A stretch of DNA of 37,441 nucleotides, from positions 1 through 37,441 of the forward strand of contig NZ_JAHKRL010000285.1 of NCBI RefSeq assembly GCF_019396405.1, read 5' to 3'. A program made the position numbers and the translations under genes. Of the stretch, positions 16,258-23,756 are shown piece by piece. The DNA comes from Nonomuraea rhizosphaerae. GTDB taxonomy: Bacteria > Actinomycetota > Actinomycetes > Streptosporangiales > Streptosporangiaceae. Under the pieces are notes generated by a model that saw only the letters and a list, made by a program, of their open reading frames with translations, made no database searches and had not been told where the DNA came from. Position 1 is the first letter of the stretch. The number at the start of each line of letters is the position of its first letter.

Positions 16258-16749
16258 GTGGTCTTCGTTCCGGACGTTCCCTACACCGACCCCGGCAGCT
16301 GGCGGATCGCCATGGAGGCCAGTGCCGCGACCCTGTCGGTGAGCACCATGAAAGGGCCGCGGGTCCTGCACGAGCTGCCGAGTTTCGACGGGGCCTTCCG
16401 GCTGACGCCGGCCGGGCTGCTGGCCGGGTTCAGCCTGCGGCTGCCGTTGCCGGACCGCGACGCGTGCCTGCTCTGGGAGGCGACCGACCTCGCCGTGCCT
16501 GCCAGGATGAACGCGCTCGCCAGGACGAACGCGCCCGGCGGGCGGGCGAAGGTGCGGCTCGGGCGGCGGGAGACCGTCGCCGACCTCTCGGCGCTCTGCG
16601 CGCGCGTCCCGGACGCCAGGTTCGGGCGGGCCTATCTGAAGATCGTGCTGGAGACGGTGTTCCCGTCCCTGAGCCTGCGCTGGCCGGCGAAGGCCCGGCT
16701 GCGGCCGGTGGCGCTGAAGCTGTTCAGCGAGATCCGGCCCGTGGGGTGA
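16258..16749 (+). CDS. Hypothetical protein, weakly YceI-like
   Basis: I do not recognise this 163-residue protein. WRIAMEASAATLSVSTMKG and FDGAFRLTPAGLLAGFSLRLPLP loosely resemble the strands of YceI lipid-binding barrels, but the match is too weak to assign. The C-terminal half is Arg/Leu/Ala-rich. AGGGGGAT lies nine bases before the GTG start. It has no signal peptide. Its stop codon is inside a hairpin shared with the converging qcrB-like gene. Confidence 0.7.
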   Translation: MVFVPDVPYTDPGSWRIAMEASAATLSVSTMKGPRVLHELPSFDGAFRLTPAGLLAGFSLRLPLPDRDACLLWEATDLAVPARMNALARTNAPGGRAKVRLGRRETVADLSALCARVPDARFGRAYLKIVLETVFPSLSLRWPAKARLRPVALKLFSEIRPVG

Positions 16750-16767
16750 TCCCCCGCCGGGCCGGAT
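16732..16767. terminator. Bidirectional hairpin between the unknown gene and the qcrB paralogue
   Basis: ATCCGGCCCG (16732-16741) pairs with CGGGCCGGAT (16758-16767); inner GGGG and CCCC can extend the stem around TGAT. It contains the stop codon of the plus-strand gene and lies just past the minus-strand gene. Confidence 0.55.
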
Positions 16768-16783
16768 GCCGTGAGAGCGCCGG

Positions 16784-18406
16784 TCAGCGGGTGAGTGCCC
16801 GGTCGTCGTCGCTGTGGTCGTGATCGCCGTTCAGGGGGATCTTCTCGCCCCCGTACGCCTTGGACATGCGGGCGCGTAGCCTGCCCAGCGGGCCGCGCAT
16901 GCCCTTGGGCGGGATGCCCGAGCCGTCCGGGGCGGCGGGCAGCATGAGCACCCGCTCCTTACCGCGCACGTGGGCCTCGATCTCCTCCGACGGCGGGACG
17001 TGGACCTCGACGAACTCGCCGTGCGGGAGCCGCTTGACCACGCCGGACTCGACGCCGTGCGCGATCATGCCCGCGTCGGAGCGCTGCAGGCCCAGGCAGA
17101 GCCGGTAGGTGATCAGGTAGGCCAGCGCCGGGGCGACGAAAATCAGGACACGGCCCCCGTAGGTGGTCCAGTTCAGGCTGATGTGGAAATTAGCGGAAAT
17201 TTCGTCGTTTGCTCCGAGCAGCCACAGCACACCGTAGAAGACGATGGCCGTGACGCCGATCGAGGTGCGGTGCGGGTTGTTGCGGGGGCGGTCCACGACG
17301 TGGTGCTCGCGCCTGTCGCCGGTGACCCAGCGTTCCAGGAACGGGTACAGCGCCATGCCCGTCAGGACGAGCCCCAGGGGCACCAGCGCGGGGATGACCA
17401 CGCTCATCGGCACCGTGCCCGCGTGCGACGCGCCGAACAGGTTGAACTCCCACGCCGGCATGATGCGCAGCGCGCCCTCCAGGAAGCCGAGGTAGAAGTC
17501 GGGCTGCGAGCCCGCCGACACGTCGGCCGGCGAGTACGGCCCGTACAGCCAGATCGGGTTGATCTGCGCGAACGTCGCCAGCCCGGCGATCACCGTGAAG
17601 GTGAACAGGAAGAACGCACCGGCCTTGGCCATGAAGGCCGGGTAGAACGGCGCGCCCACCACGTTGTCGTTCGTCTGCGCCTTTCCTGGCATCTGGGTGT
17701 GTTTCTGCACCCACATGAGCACCAGGTGAGCGGTGACGAGCGCGACGAGGATGCCCGGGATGAGCAGGATGTGGATGGAGTAGAAGCGGGAGATGACGTC
17801 CCCGCCGGGATACTCCCCGCCGAAGAGGAAGAACGTGAGATACGTCCCCACGAGCGGCAGCGAGATCAGCACGCCCTCGGTGATCCGCAGCCCGGCCCCG
17901 GACAGCAGGTCGTCGGGCAGCGAGTAGCCGGTCAGTCCCTCCAGCAGCGCGAGGGTCAGCATGAGCACGCCGATCAGCCAGTTCAGCTCACGCGGCTTGC
18001 GGTAGGCCCCCGTGAAGAACACGCGCAGCGAGTGGACCATCATGCTGGCCACGAACAGCAGCGCCGCCCAGTGGTGCATCTGCCGCATCAGGAGCCCGCC
18101 GCGCACGTCGAAGCTGATCTCCAGCGACGACGCGTACGCCTCGGACATCATCACGCCCTTGAGCGGCGCGTACGAGCCGTTGTAGGCGATCTCCTCCATG
18201 CCGGGCTTGAACCACAGGGTCAGGAACGTTCCGGTCAGCAGCAGGATGATGAAGGAGTAGAGCGCGATCTCCCCCAGCAGGAACGACCAGTGGTCGGGGA
18301 AGATCTTGCGGATGTTCCGCTTGACGAAGTTGGCCGCGCCGAGGCGCTCGTCGAGGAAGTTCGACGGGCCCGAGACGGCTCTCGGGACGGCTTTGAGCTC
18401 GGTCAT
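16784..18406 (-). CDS. qcrB: Orphan cytochrome bc1 cytochrome b subunit (QcrB paralogue)
   Basis: The 540-residue membrane protein is a full-length actinobacterial QcrB, the quinol-oxidising cytochrome b of the bc1 branch. Haem ligands are H111-x13-H125 and H212-x14-H227. The C-terminal extension GLQRSDAGMIAHGVESGVVKRLPHGEFVEVH is typical of actinobacteria. The Qo-site motif is PDFY (302-305) where the usual actinobacterial form is PDWY. Neither qcrA (Rieske) nor qcrC is beside it, so it is probably an extra copy. It starts at an ATG overlapping the stop of a 13-codon leader frame and has no clear ribosome-binding site of its own. Confidence 0.93.
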   Translation of the reverse strand: MTELKAVPRAVSGPSNFLDERLGAANFVKRNIRKIFPDHWSFLLGEIALYSFIILLLTGTFLTLWFKPGMEEIAYNGSYAPLKGVMMSEAYASSLEISFDVRGGLLMRQMHHWAALLFVASMMVHSLRVFFTGAYRKPRELNWLIGVLMLTLALLEGLTGYSLPDDLLSGAGLRITEGVLISLPLVGTYLTFFLFGGEYPGGDVISRFYSIHILLIPGILVALVTAHLVLMWVQKHTQMPGKAQTNDNVVGAPFYPAFMAKAGAFFLFTFTVIAGLATFAQINPIWLYGPYSPADVSAGSQPDFYLGFLEGALRIMPAWEFNLFGASHAGTVPMSVVIPALVPLGLVLTGMALYPFLERWVTGDRREHHVVDRPRNNPHRTSIGVTAIVFYGVLWLLGANDEISANFHISLNWTTYGGRVLIFVAPALAYLITYRLCLGLQRSDAGMIAHGVESGVVKRLPHGEFVEVHVPPSEEIEAHVRGKERVLMLPAAPDGSGIPPKGMRGPLGRLRARMSKAYGGEKIPLNGDHDHSDDDRALTR

Positions 18407-18444
18407 TCGCGCCCCACCGTCTCCACATCGGTCACCGTGGGCAT
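18403..18444 (-). CDS. Possible 13-residue leader peptide coupled to the qcrB paralogue
   Basis: An ATG at 18444 follows AAGGAG by five bases, the best ribosome-binding site near this gene. The frame encodes MPTVTDVETVGRE and its TGA overlaps the qcrB-like ATG as ATGA. It may be a true leader for translational coupling or the decayed start of a lost upstream gene such as qcrA. No function can be read from the peptide. Confidence 0.5.
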   Translation of the reverse strand: MPTVTDVETVGRE

Positions 18445-18468
18445 GTCATCTCCTTGTGGTCGGTGCCC

Positions 18469-18480
18469 CTCGGTATATAG
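18469..18480 (-). promoter_or_regulatory. Possible -10 element of the qcrB paralogue transcript
   Basis: On the minus strand CTATATACCG (around plus 18472-18480) gives a TATATA hexamer, rare in this GC-rich sequence, about 30 bases before the leader ATG. No convincing -35 is present. Confidence 0.35.
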
Positions 18481-18523
18481 ACGGCACAGCGGTCGCGGAC
18501 GTGACACCGCTCCCCTGAGGCGG

Positions 18524-18564
18524 CGAAAGGGGCCCGGCGGTCGCGTACCGCCGGGCCCCTTTCG
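18524..18564. terminator. Strong 18-base hairpin terminator
   Basis: CGAAAGGGGCCCGGCGGT (18524-18541) pairs perfectly with 18547-18564 around a five-base loop. It lies 11 bases beyond the DUF397 stop codon and before the qcrB paralogue's promoter, so it should separate the two minus-strand transcripts. The arms begin and end with AAA/TTT. Confidence 0.85.
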
Positions 18565-18574
18565 TGCGGGTCGG

Positions 18575-18790
18575 TCAGAAGTCGAACTCCCCCGACCTGG
18601 CGCCGCTGGTGAAGGCCGCCCAGACCGCCGCGCTCACCACGTACGGCTCCAGGTCGGGCCGCTCGGTGTCGCGCAGGCCCACCCGCCCGCCGGCCAGCGG
18701 AGCGACCTCCAGGCAGTTGCCGTTGTCCCCCGAGAACGAGGACTTCCGCCAGGCGGCGGTGCTGAGCGCCTCGTTCAGTTCCACGTCCAT
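18575..18790 (-). CDS. DUF397 domain protein
   Basis: The 71-residue protein is a canonical DUF397 member: AAWRKSSFSGDNGNCLEVA, GRVGLRDTERPDLEPYVVSAAVWAAF and a short C-terminal tail. DUF397 proteins accompany DUF5753/XRE regulators in actinobacteria and are thought to be their small partners in developmental or stress regulation. The ATG lies inside the end of the upstream regulator gene (16-base overlap), so the two are coupled. Confidence 0.9.
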   Translation of the reverse strand: MDVELNEALSTAAWRKSSFSGDNGNCLEVAPLAGGRVGLRDTERPDLEPYVVSAAVWAAFTSGARSGEFDF

Positions 18791-19608
18791 TCCTGCTCCA
18801 GCCTTTCTTCTATTCTCTTGACCGACGAACTCTGCGGTAGCGCCTCGGCCCGGCACATTTGATAGCGGAGATTGAGGATCTCCATCTCCGCCGTTCTCTC
18901 CCACACCTTTCCCGAAACGGGACTGTCGGCGAACGCGGCGCTTCCCCCGCCCGGCAGATGCGCGATCACGAATCCGCCGAGCAGGCCGGCCGTGACGCGA
19001 GCGCTCAACGGGAGGATCTGGATCGTGATCCGGGGGCCGTGCGCCGCCTCGACCAGGGCCGACAGCTGGGCGCGGGTGATGCTCTCGTCCCCGATCGGCC
19101 GGTACAGGATCGACTCGTCGAGGACCGCCCAGAGCGTGGGCGGGTTGTCCCGGCGGAAGATCTCCTTGCGCGCCATCCGGGACCTGACCGCCTCCTCCAC
19201 CTGGTCGTCGCTGATCCCCGGCTTGCCGGCGAGGATGGCGCGGGCGTAGTCGGGCGTCTGCAGCAGGCCGGGGACGATGGTGGGCTCCCAGGTCCACAGC
19301 TCCCTGGCGGTCGTCTCGACGTCGAGCCAGGGGGTGAACCCCTTGAAGATGGCCTCCCGCCTGCCGACCGGCAGGAAGCCCACCAGAAGCCCCGCCTCCA
19401 GCCCCAGCTTCTCCTCGCAGCGCTTGGCGAGGACCTCGGTCGGGGTGCGCACGGCCCGTTCGACGGAGCCGACCTGGTTGGCGGAGAAGCCGATCCTGTC
19501 GCCGAGCTGGCTCTGGGTCAGGCCGGCGGCCAGGCGGAGCCGGCGCAGCTCGTACCCGAAGCGGGCCTCGGCGCTCGCTTCCGGATCCAGTTCTTTGGCA
19601 GGACGCAT
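18775..19608 (-). CDS. XRE-family regulator with DUF5753 domain
   Basis: The 277-residue protein has an N-terminal Cro/C1 helix-turn-helix (GYELRRLRLAAGLTQSQLGD, RIGFSANQVGSVERAVRTPT, about residues 15-70). A DUF5753 domain follows, recognised by ARELWTWEPTIVPGLLQTPDYARA, RMARKEIF, WAVLDESILYRP and GGFVIAHLPG. WhiJ-type regulators of Streptomyces have this architecture and work with DUF397 partners. I chose the ATG at 19608, with AGGAG about ten bases upstream, over an ATG seven codons earlier. The DUF397 gene overlaps its 3' end. Confidence 0.9.
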   Translation of the reverse strand: MRPAKELDPEASAEARFGYELRRLRLAAGLTQSQLGDRIGFSANQVGSVERAVRTPTEVLAKRCEEKLGLEAGLLVGFLPVGRREAIFKGFTPWLDVETTARELWTWEPTIVPGLLQTPDYARAILAGKPGISDDQVEEAVRSRMARKEIFRRDNPPTLWAVLDESILYRPIGDESITRAQLSALVEAAHGPRITIQILPLSARVTAGLLGGFVIAHLPGGGSAAFADSPVSGKVWERTAEMEILNLRYQMCRAEALPQSSSVKRIEERLEQEWTWN

Positions 19609-19628
19609 TGCGGGTCTACTCCTACACA

Positions 19629-19657
19629 ATCACACGGGTCCTGTGGTGATTTCACAA
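19629..19657 (-). promoter_or_regulatory. Likely promoter of the XRE/DUF397 unit
   Basis: On the minus strand TTGTGA (plus 19652-19657) and TGTGAT (plus 19629-19634) are 17 bases apart, an optimal spacing for the housekeeping sigma factor. The start codon is about 20 bases further on, with AGGAG between. Confidence 0.55.
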
Positions 19658-19740
19658 GGTAGTGGCTGGATGGCGTCGTGACACATGAATGGCGAGATCG
19701 AGTGTGATAACTCGGCCGACAAAATCAAAGAATCCGCCTA

Positions 19741-19824
19741 TTTCCCTTTTTATAGTGAAGGGGGAATTGTGGGGGGATTCGTGGGGATGACGGGTCGCCG
19801 CCCGGCGGGGCGCTCTCGTACGAT
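19741..19824 (+). promoter_or_regulatory. Candidate -10 elements of the two-component operon
   Basis: TATAGT at 19751-19756 is a strong -10 hexamer in an AT-rich patch flanked by an imperfect TTCCCTT/AAGGGGGAA inverted repeat. A second candidate, TACGAT at 19819-19824, lies six bases before the GTG and would give a leaderless mRNA. Neither has a clear -35. Confidence 0.4.
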
Positions 19825-19830
19825 GATGGC

Positions 19831-20970
19831 GTGCACGGCCTCCTTCGCTCCGTGTGGAACGAGCCCCGCCCCCCGAACGCGCCGGCGCGTGTGTGGCGTG
19901 ACTGGGTGCTCGTCGCGGTGCTCGCCCCGCTCGCCGTCCTCGAAGGCCTGCTGCGGACCGACCTCCCGGCGCCGGTCGTGTCGGTGGGCATCACGCTCGC
20001 GCTGCTGCCCACGCTGCTGTGGCGCCGGACCCACCCGCTGCTGATGCTGGTGATCATCTTCAGCGTCACGAACGTCGCCCCGCTGGCGGCGGGCGGCGAG
20101 CGCCCGGAGACGTACACGATGGCGTTCGCGCTGCTGCTGGTGTACTCGCTGTTCCGCTGGGGGTCCGGGCGGGAGGGCGCGATCGGGCTGGCGATCATGT
20201 TCGTCTCGGTCACCATCTCGATGGCCTTCCACCGGCTCGTCCCCGCCGACGCCATCGCCGCGTACGCGGTCATGTTCTCGGCCATCACCCTGGGCGGGAC
20301 GTTCCGGTACCGGTCCAGGGCGCGGATGCGCGAGCTCGACCAGGTAAAGCTGCTCGAACGCGAGCAACTGGCACGCGACCTGCACGACACCGTCGCCCAC
20401 CACGTCTCGGCCATGGCGATCCGCGCCCAGGCGGGCCTGGCCACCTCCGCGTCGAGCCCCGACGCGGCGGCCGACGCGCTGCGCGTGATCGAGGCCGAGG
20501 CGTCGCGCACGCTCGCCGAGATGCGCGCCATGGTCCACGTGCTGCGCCGCAACCAGCCCGCCGAGCTGGCGCCGAACCCGCACCTCGCCGACCTGCAAGA
20601 CCTCGCCGACACCGACGGCCCCGGCCCGTCGATCGACGTGGAGGTCCGCGGCCAGGTGGATGATCTTCCCCCGTCGATCGGAGCCGCCATCTACCGCATA
20701 GCGCAGGAGTCCGTCACCAACGCGCGCCGCCACGCCCGCCACGCCACCCGCATCGAGGTGCGCGTCGCCGCCGACGACACGTCGGTGCGCCTGCGGGTGA
20801 GCGACGACGGCGAGAGCGGCCCGGCCCGCCCGGCCGGGTCCGGCGGGTACGGCCTCATCGGCATGATCGAACGCGCCGACCTGCTCGGCGGCACCTGCGA
20901 GGCGGGGCCGGGCCCCGACCGGGGCTGGACCGTCATCGCCGTGCTCCCCCGTACGGGAGCCGCGACGTGA
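19831..20970 (+). CDS. NarL-type sensor histidine kinase
   Basis: The 379-residue kinase has four to five predicted membrane helices (about 25-155) with short loops and no large extracellular sensor. A HisKA_3 domain follows, with the phospho-acceptor H185 in QLARDLHDTVAHHVSAM. The HATPase domain holds the N-box ESVTNARRHA and the G-box GGYGLIGM. It should sense a membrane or intracellular signal and phosphorylate the adjacent regulator, whose GTG overlaps its stop by four bases. It starts at a GTG without a Shine-Dalgarno. Confidence 0.92.
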   Translation: MHGLLRSVWNEPRPPNAPARVWRDWVLVAVLAPLAVLEGLLRTDLPAPVVSVGITLALLPTLLWRRTHPLLMLVIIFSVTNVAPLAAGGERPETYTMAFALLLVYSLFRWGSGREGAIGLAIMFVSVTISMAFHRLVPADAIAAYAVMFSAITLGGTFRYRSRARMRELDQVKLLEREQLARDLHDTVAHHVSAMAIRAQAGLATSASSPDAAADALRVIEAEASRTLAEMRAMVHVLRRNQPAELAPNPHLADLQDLADTDGPGPSIDVEVRGQVDDLPPSIGAAIYRIAQESVTNARRHARHATRIEVRVAADDTSVRLRVSDDGESGPARPAGSGGYGLIGMIERADLLGGTCEAGPGPDRGWTVIAVLPRTGAAT

Positions 20971-21623
20971 GCATCAAGGTGATCGTCGCCGACGACCAGG
21001 AGATCGCCCGCACCGGGCTCAGGATGATCCTCGACGCGCAGGAGGGCATCGAGGTCATCGGCGAGGCCGGCGACGGAGGGCGGGCCGTCGAGCTGGCCCA
21101 GCGCCTTCGCCCCGACGTGTGCCTGTTCGACATCCGGATGCCGCGCGTGGACGGCATCCAGGCCACCCGCTCCCTGGCTGGGCCCGGCGTGGCCGACCCC
21201 ATCGCCGTCGTGGTCATCACCACCTTCGACCTCGACGAGTACGTCTACGCCGCCCTCCAGGCGGGGGCGCGCGGCTTCCTGCTCAAGGACGCGGGCCCGG
21301 CCCTGCTGTCGCAGGCGGTGCGGGCGGCGGCCGGCGGCGACGCGCTCATCGCGCCGAGCATCACCGCGCGCCTGCTGTCGGCCTTCGCCGGCGCCGGGCG
21401 GAGCGCGCCGCCCGCGCAGCCCGTCGAGGCGCTCACGGGGCGGGAGGAGCAGATTCTCGCCGCCGTGGCGCGCGGGCGCACCAACAGCGAGATCGCCGAG
21501 GAGTTCCACATCTCGCTGAGCACCGTGAAGAGCCACATCGCGAGCCTGATGACCAAGCTCGGGGTGCGCAACCGCGTCGAGATCGCCATGTGGGCCTACG
21601 AGACGAACCGCGTCAGGACCTAG
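20967..21623 (+). CDS. LuxR/NarL-type response regulator
   Basis: The 218-residue protein has a receiver domain with acidic D9-D10, phospho-acceptor D55 (CLFDIRMPRVDG) and the conserved Lys in FLLKDAG. The C-terminal LuxR helix-turn-helix is LTGREEQILAAVARGRTNSE followed by IAEEFHISLSTVKSHIASLM. It forms a cognate pair with the upstream kinase. The target genes are not evident; the following ABM gene is 65 bases downstream on the same strand. Confidence 0.94.
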   Translation: MSIKVIVADDQEIARTGLRMILDAQEGIEVIGEAGDGGRAVELAQRLRPDVCLFDIRMPRVDGIQATRSLAGPGVADPIAVVVITTFDLDEYVYAALQAGARGFLLKDAGPALLSQAVRAAAGGDALIAPSITARLLSAFAGAGRSAPPAQPVEALTGREEQILAAVARGRTNSEIAEEFHISLSTVKSHIASLMTKLGVRNRVEIAMWAYETNRVRT

Positions 21624-21688
21624 CGATGAGTTTCCCCTCCCCGGCCGGTCAGCATGTGGACCGGTTCGCAGAGGAAGGGAGCGCAATC

Positions 21689-21982
21689 ATGACGGTGATC
21701 GTGGCGGGGAAGGTGTTCGTCGATCCCGGGATCAGGGATCGTTTCGTCGAGGCGCACCGCGGGATCGTCGAGGCGGCGCGCGCCCATCCCGAGTGCGTCG
21801 ACGTGGCGATCTCACCCGACCTCGTCGACCCAGGCCGGGTGAACATCTTCGAGCACTTCACCTCCGAGGAGGCGCTGGAGGCCTGGCGGGCGGTCTCCCC
21901 TCAGCCCACGGCGTCCTTCGAGATGCGGGACGCCGAGGTGCTCAAGCACGTGATAGCCGCCTCGGGTCCGCCTTTCGGCTGA
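21689..21982 (+). CDS. Antibiotic biosynthesis monooxygenase (ABM) domain protein
   Basis: The 97-residue ferredoxin-like fold protein matches ABM/putative quinol monooxygenases: TVIVAGKVFVDPGIRDRFVE, HPECVDVAISPD, VNIFEHFTSEEALEAWRA. Such proteins oxidise quinols or act without cofactor on polyketide-like substrates. GGAAGGGAG lies upstream of the ATG at 21689; an in-frame ATG at 21626 would add 21 residues. Its last 41 bases overlap the 3' end of the opposing DUF2306 gene. Confidence 0.85.
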   Translation: MTVIVAGKVFVDPGIRDRFVEAHRGIVEAARAHPECVDVAISPDLVDPGRVNIFEHFTSEEALEAWRAVSPQPTASFEMRDAEVLKHVIAASGPPFG

Positions 21983-22601
21983 GGCCCGCGCGGATCCGCC
22001 ATTCGGCCACGGCGAGGTTGATCACCCAGGCGGCGCCCATGAGCAGCGCCCTGACGATCCCGCTGGAGGTCCCGAGGATCGACAGCCCCACCCCCAGAAA
22101 CACGGCCTGGGTGCCCGCGCCGATGCCGATCGCGTAACCGCGCGTCATCCACGCGCGGTGCCGGGCGACGTCCTGCCGCCGGATCGCGACGAAGGCGCGG
22201 GCGATCGAGGCCACCATGGCCGTGCCGAACACCAGCCGGAGCCCCGTGAGCAGGACGTGCTCCCCCTCGGCGAGGGGATAGAACACCGTCATCCACAGCC
22301 CGGAGAGGCCGGCGCCGAGCCCGCTCACGACCAGCACCCGCCCGGCGGCGCGATGCCAGCCGGGCTTGCGGCGGCGGAAGCGAGGGGCGAACTGGAAGGC
22401 CCCGAGGACGCTGAACACGCTGACGGTGACGATGTGCACCACCACGGGCGCGGGCATCGCGAAGAACCGCGCGTTCGCCGGGGTGACGTCCGCGCCGCCG
22501 GTCAGCTCGTTCAGCCGGATGGCCCCGGCGGCCACGGGGACGACGCTCAGCAGGACCAGTCCCGCCGGTACGAGCCAGCCGCGCCTGTTTGTGGAGGTCA
22601 T
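21942..22601 (-). CDS. DUF2306 membrane protein
   Basis: The 219-residue protein has about six hydrophobic helices. It carries the DUF2306 pattern, with a conserved His in VVVHIVTVSVFSVLGAFQF, HRAAGRVLVVSGLGAGLSGL and RHRAWMTRGYAIGIGAGTQ. The histidines could ligate haem, but no function is established for this family. No Shine-Dalgarno precedes the ATG; CACTAT on the minus strand (plus 22608-22613) lies six bases upstream and would make the mRNA leaderless. Confidence 0.85.
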   Translation of the reverse strand: MTSTNRRGWLVPAGLVLLSVVPVAAGAIRLNELTGGADVTPANARFFAMPAPVVVHIVTVSVFSVLGAFQFAPRFRRRKPGWHRAAGRVLVVSGLGAGLSGLWMTVFYPLAEGEHVLLTGLRLVFGTAMVASIARAFVAIRRQDVARHRAWMTRGYAIGIGAGTQAVFLGVGLSILGTSSGIVRALLMGAAWVINLAVAEWRIRAGLSRKADPRRLSRA

Positions 22602-22764
22602 GACCCGATAGTGGCGATCCGGCGGCCGGGGTTCATCGGCCCGGCGGCCCGTTCCCGATCAGCCGATCAGCCGGAAAAAGGTCGTACTTTCGGCTGTTGA
22701 GCCGCCGTACGGGCCTGGACACACTGAGGCTCCCAGCGCTCGCCACCACCCCCAGGAGAATGCG

Positions 22765-23751
22765 ATGAAGGCCTTCGTGCTGCGTTCCTACGGCTCACTG
22801 GACGCCCGCCACCTCACCGAGATCGACATCCCGGCGCCCGGCCCCGACGAGGTGCTGATCCGGACGTACGCCACGTCCGTCCAGCCCTACGACTGGCACT
22901 GCGCCAAGGGCGAGCCGTACGTCTCCCGGCTGATGCCCGGCGGCCTCGGCCTGCGCAAGCCGCCCATCGACATCCTCGGCGCCGACGTGGCCGGACGGGT
23001 GGAGAAGGTGGGCAGGCACGTGACCGAGTTCCTGCCCGGCGACGAGGTGTACGCGATGTCCAAGCGGGGCGGCTTCGCCGAGTACGTCTGCGTCCGCGAG
23101 AGCGAGCTGGCCCCGAAGCCCAGGAACCTGTCGTACGAGCAGGCGGCGGCCGTGCCCATGGCGGCCAACACCGCGCTCATCGCCCTGCGGGACGTGGCAC
23201 AGGTCCAGGCGGGCCAGAAGGTGCTGGTCAACGGGGCCTCGGGCGGCATGGGCACGTTCGCCGTCCAGCTGGCCAAGGCGTTCGGCGCGCACGTCACCGG
23301 CGTGTGCAGCGACCGCAACGTCGACCTGGTGCGCTCCCTCGGCGCCGACGAGGTCGTCGACTACGGCAAGGAGGACTTCACCCGGAACGGTCAGCGCTAC
23401 GACGTGCTGATCGACAGCGCGGGCAGCCGGCCGTGGTCGGCCTACCGCCGGGTGATGACCCGCCGGGGCATCATCGTGCCCGTCGGCGGCCCCGCGGGGC
23501 GATGGTTCTCCCCGGCCGGCCGGATGATGCGGGCCATGGCGATGGCGCCGTTCATCCCGCAGACGCTGCGGCTCGCCGACGTGGTCGCCTGCAAGGACAA
23601 CAAGCGCAACCTGATGCTGCTGACCGGGCTCATCGAGGGGGGCGAGGTCACGCCGATCATCGGCCGGACCTTCACGTTCAAGGAGATCCCGGAGGCGGTC
23701 GCGTACTCGGAGGAGGGGCACGCGACCGGCAAGATCGTCATCGCGATCTGA
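22765..23751 (+). CDS. Zinc-independent MDR oxidoreductase (quinone-oxidoreductase-like)
   Basis: The 328-residue enzyme has the GroES-like domain (IDIPAPGPDEVLIRTYATSV, LGADVAGRVEKVGRHV) and a Rossmann domain with VLVNGASGGMGTFAVQLAKA. It lacks the cysteine cluster of zinc ADHs. Members reduce quinones or enones with NADPH. AGGAG lies six bases before the ATG. A regulator gene converges on it with a five-base gap. The substrate is unknown. Confidence 0.88.
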   Translation: MKAFVLRSYGSLDARHLTEIDIPAPGPDEVLIRTYATSVQPYDWHCAKGEPYVSRLMPGGLGLRKPPIDILGADVAGRVEKVGRHVTEFLPGDEVYAMSKRGGFAEYVCVRESELAPKPRNLSYEQAAAVPMAANTALIALRDVAQVQAGQKVLVNGASGGMGTFAVQLAKAFGAHVTGVCSDRNVDLVRSLGADEVVDYGKEDFTRNGQRYDVLIDSAGSRPWSAYRRVMTRRGIIVPVGGPAGRWFSPAGRMMRAMAMAPFIPQTLRLADVVACKDNKRNLMLLTGLIEGGEVTPIIGRTFTFKEIPEAVAYSEEGHATGKIVIAI

Positions 23752-23756
23752 GCCGG

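Noticed and set aside
18223-18232. GGAACGTTCC inside the qcrB paralogue as a second copy of the 36604 operator
   Set aside because: It lies in conserved coding sequence far from any start and lacks the outer T/A pair; chance is sufficient.
16970-18862. A 630-codon open frame on the plus strand
   Set aside because: It is the antisense of the qcrB paralogue and DUF397 gene; its composition is Arg/Gly/Val-rich low complexity and it shows no domain.
19685-20044. A short frame starting MNGEIECDNSADK before the kinase
   Set aside because: It runs into the kinase gene in another frame, has no ribosome-binding site and no domain; the region is better read as promoter.
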